Source: Bacteroidaceae bacterium (GTDB lineage Bacteria > Bacteroidota > Bacteroidia > Bacteroidales > Bacteroidaceae). From it: a stretch of DNA of 8,426 bases. Numbering within the stretch: position 1 is the stretch's first letter; each line of letters begins with the position of its first letter. Where the stretch lies: assembly GCA_017961965.1 (NCBI GenBank), contig JAGCWG010000065.1, forward strand, positions 1-8,426, given 5' to 3'. A program made the translations under genes and the position numbers. Shown here one piece after another: positions 6,742 to 8,426 of this stretch. The notes beneath the pieces are model-generated. The model was not told the DNA's origin. It saw only the letters and a list, made by a program, of their open reading frames with translations, and did not search any database.

Positions 6742-8154
6742 ATGAAAAGAATCTTCATTTCACTTACATTATTTGTTTGCTCCGTGGCAAGCGTGCTTGC
6801 ACAACAAACTCCAAAGTATGTCTTCTATTTCATCGGTGACGGAATGGGTGTTAATCAGGTAAATGGAACAGAAACTTATATGGCTGCCGTCGAAGGACGA
6901 ATAGGTATCAAGCCTCTCACGTTTGCAGATTTTCCATACACAGCGCTCGCTACATCCTATAGTGCAAGTAATGGTGTGACGGACTCTGCCGCTGGAGGTA
7001 CGGCACTCGCAACTGGTGAAAAGACATACAACGGTTGTCTTGGTTTGCTTCCGGACAGTATCACTCCAGTTACGTCTGTTGCTGTGTGGGCGCAGAATGC
7101 AGGTGCCGCTGTAGGTGTGACAACAAACGTGAGCGTTGACCATGCCACTCCTGCTTCTTTCTACGCTCATCAGAATGACCGTGGCAAGTATTATGAGGTA
7201 GGCAAAGACCTTATAGCAAGTAAGTTCGACTTCTTCGCAGGAAGCGACTTCCTCAAACCGACAAAGAAGGATTCAAATGAGCCAAGTCTTTATGAACAAT
7301 GTGAGAAGGCTGGTTACACAATCGCTCGTGGTTATAAGGATTATCTCAAGAAGAGCAAGAAGGCAGACCGCATGATTATGTTCCAAACTGAGGCTGCTTC
7401 AAAGATAGACCGTACAAGTATTCCTTATGCTATCGACCGCAAGAAGGGCGACATGACTCTTCAGGAGATTACTCGTGCCGCCATCAACTTCCTGTACAAG
7501 AAGAATCCAGACAAGTTCTTCCTTATGGTTGAGGGCGGTAAGATTGACTGGGCTTGTCATGCAAATGATGCTGCAACCGTATTTGAGGAAATTAAGGACA
7601 TGGATGATGCTGTGCGAGTTGCATACGAGTTCTATTGTCAACATCCAGATGAGACACTTATCGTCATTACTGCCGATCATGAGACAGGTGGTATTGGCCT
7701 TGGAAATGGCGACTACACTCAACGAAGTGAGCTTCTCAGCTATCAACGTAGGAGTGCACCTGAGTTCAGTGCACATATCAAGAGCCTCAGGGCAAAGCTT
7801 GGTGATGACAAGTTTACTTATGACGTGGTTCGCAAGGCACTCACGGAATACTTTGGATTCTGGAAGGCTGTCAAGCTCTCCGAATATCAGGAAGACCAGC
7901 TTCAGCGTGCCTATGATAATATGATGGCAGGTAAGGACAAGAATGCCAAGAGCATGTATGCCGACGAGAGTGGATTTGGCAATCTTGCCAAGAGTATTCT
8001 CAATCGCAATGCTAAGCTCGGTTGGACATCAGGTGCCCATACCAACGGCTATGTTCCTGTCTTTGCCATCGGTGCAGGTGCAGAGATATTCCATGGACGT
8101 ATCAACAACACCGATATTCCTAAGATGATTAGCAAGGTGGCTAAGTATAAGTAA
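6742..8154 (+). CDS. phoA: Secreted alkaline phosphatase, PhoA family
   Basis: This 470-residue protein hydrolyses phosphate monoesters using zinc and magnesium (EC 3.1.3.1). Residues 1-20 are a signal peptide (VLA|QQ), so it acts in the periplasm or outside. All core motifs are present: YFIGDGMG (29-36, metal ligand Asp33), TDSAAGGTALATG (80-92, nucleophile Ser82), DHATPASFYAH (133-143, His134 and Thr136), VEGGKIDWACHANDAA (263-278, Glu264, Asp269, His273), TADHETGG (310-317, Asp312 and His313) and SGAHTNGYVP (430-439, His433). It should therefore be active. Compared with E. coli PhoA, the distance between the second metal motif and the last histidine is longer (about 120 against 42 residues), indicating an inserted crown region near 320-425. 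The start is fixed by the signal peptide; the ATG follows an A-rich leader without Shine-Dalgarno. It appears monocistronic, closed by the hairpin at 8225-8289. Phosphate control is likely but no operator is seen. Confidence 0.95.
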   Translation: MKRIFISLTLFVCSVASVLAQQTPKYVFYFIGDGMGVNQVNGTETYMAAVEGRIGIKPLTFADFPYTALATSYSASNGVTDSAAGGTALATGEKTYNGCLGLLPDSITPVTSVAVWAQNAGAAVGVTTNVSVDHATPASFYAHQNDRGKYYEVGKDLIASKFDFFAGSDFLKPTKKDSNEPSLYEQCEKAGYTIARGYKDYLKKSKKADRMIMFQTEAASKIDRTSIPYAIDRKKGDMTLQEITRAAINFLYKKNPDKFFLMVEGGKIDWACHANDAATVFEEIKDMDDAVRVAYEFYCQHPDETLIVITADHETGGIGLGNGDYTQRSELLSYQRRSAPEFSAHIKSLRAKLGDDKFTYDVVRKALTEYFGFWKAVKLSEYQEDQLQRAYDNMMAGKDKNAKSMYADESGFGNLAKSILNRNAKLGWTSGAHTNGYVPVFAIGAGAEIFHGRINNTDIPKMISKVAKYK

Positions 8155-8182
8155 TTCACTCAACCTACATCATTAATCAATA

Positions 8183-8219
8183 CAATCATTATAAAAATAA
8201 TTTTGCACACCTACTTATA
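8183..8219 (+). repeat. Imperfect intergenic repeat, copy B
   Basis: The segment reads CAATCATTATAAAAA, then TAATTTTGCACACCTACTTAT. It shares the exact core TGCACACCTA and its flanks with 5955-5990. It starts about 29 bases after the phosphatase stop, a position like that of copy A after the GH3 gene. It includes TAATTTTG (8198-8205), a perfect TAnnTTTG, so it may also work as a promoter element pointing into the hairpin at 8225-8284. No -33 box is evident. Confidence 0.45.
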
Positions 8220-8224
8220 AAAAG

Positions 8225-8289
8225 AAGAATTCGGATTGTTGAGGTAGATAATGTGGAATAATGACCTCGATAATCCGAATTCTTTTTTT
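8225..8289 (+). terminator. Long bidirectional intrinsic terminator between convergent genes
   Basis: AAGAATTCGGATT (8225-8237) pairs perfectly with 8272-8284; the stem continues through G-U, U-A and U-G pairs to GAGGT/ACCTC (8241-8245 with 8264-8268), giving 21 continuous pairs and an 18-base loop. Seven T follow at 8283-8289 for the plus strand, and on the minus strand the outflow is CTTCTTTTTAT. It therefore can end both the phosphatase and the converging outer-membrane gene. The stem is much longer than the usual 6-12 bp. Confidence 0.85.
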
Positions 8290-8354
8290 GTGTCTAAATG
8301 ATTTTCAACAGGAGACGAAAAAATGATTCGTTTTGTTCCTATTTGACGTGCTTT

Positions 8355-8426
8355 TTAGAACTTGTAACCAAGTTTGATACCGTAATGTTCCCATGTACCA
8401 GAGGCAATTTTTGATGCTTCTATTAC
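8355..8426 (-). CDS. C-terminal end of a probable outer-membrane beta-barrel protein
   Basis: The minus strand encodes 23 residues before the TAA at 8355-8357, ending WEHYGIKLGYKF. The alternating hydrophobic pattern and a terminal Phe are typical of the last beta-strand of outer-membrane barrel proteins, and ...GIKLGYKF endings are common in such Bacteroidetes proteins. The rest of the gene lies beyond the right edge, so family and substrate cannot be given. It converges on the phosphatase gene and shares the hairpin at 8225-8289 as terminator. The short length limits certainty; a soluble protein with a similar tail is possible. Confidence 0.6.
   Translation of the reverse strand, partial: VIEASKIASGTWEHYGIKLGYKF

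Noticed and set aside
1..8426. CRISPR arrays, tRNA or rRNA genes, insertion sequences, defence genes
   Set aside because: No regularly spaced repeats, cloverleaf or rRNA sequence, transposase or terminal inverted repeats were seen on either strand.

Overview
The window looks like a chromosomal segment from a member of the Bacteroidales, most likely Prevotella or a close relative (Prevotellaceae). The evidence is the lack of Shine-Dalgarno sequences before the genes, A/T-rich leaders with TAnnTTTG-type -7 elements, a Bacteroidetes-style uracil phosphoribosyltransferase, several secreted glycan-active proteins with signal peptides ending in ...A|Q, and an outer-membrane protein tail ending in ...GYKF. 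The genus is an inference from style, not a match to a reference.

Layout. Positions 1-2783 (minus strand) hold 927 codons of a large secreted glycoside hydrolase of family GH98; its C-terminus lies beyond the left edge. No stop interrupts this frame. Divergent from it, on the plus strand, are upp (2941-3612, pyrimidine salvage) and, 39 bases later, a secreted GH3 beta-glycosidase of the BglX type (3652-5931). An 810-base A/T-rich gap follows (5932-6741). No convincing protein gene was found in it, but it holds a promoter-like site, a strongly self-complementary segment that could be a structured RNA, and an intrinsic terminator. A secreted PhoA-family alkaline phosphatase follows (6742-8154). 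The right end has a very long bidirectional terminator hairpin and the last 23 codons of a minus-strand gene, probably an outer-membrane beta-barrel protein.

How the genes may work together. The GH98 enzyme (endo-acting, on xylan or on host-type galactosides) and the GH3 enzyme (exo-acting) are both exported and could act in series, with the GH3 trimming oligosaccharides in the periplasm. No SusC/SusD pair or sensor-regulator is visible, so this is not a recognisable polysaccharide utilisation locus within the window. The upp-GH3 pairing mixes housekeeping with glycan use and may be simple adjacency. The phosphatase seems to be an independent unit.

I did not find a clearly new multi-gene system. 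The least explained parts are non-coding: the 6193-6440 candidate RNA, the promoter-to-terminator stretch at about 6497-6622, the 21-bp terminator stem at 8225-8284, and an imperfect ~36-base repeat after both the GH3 and phosphatase genes.
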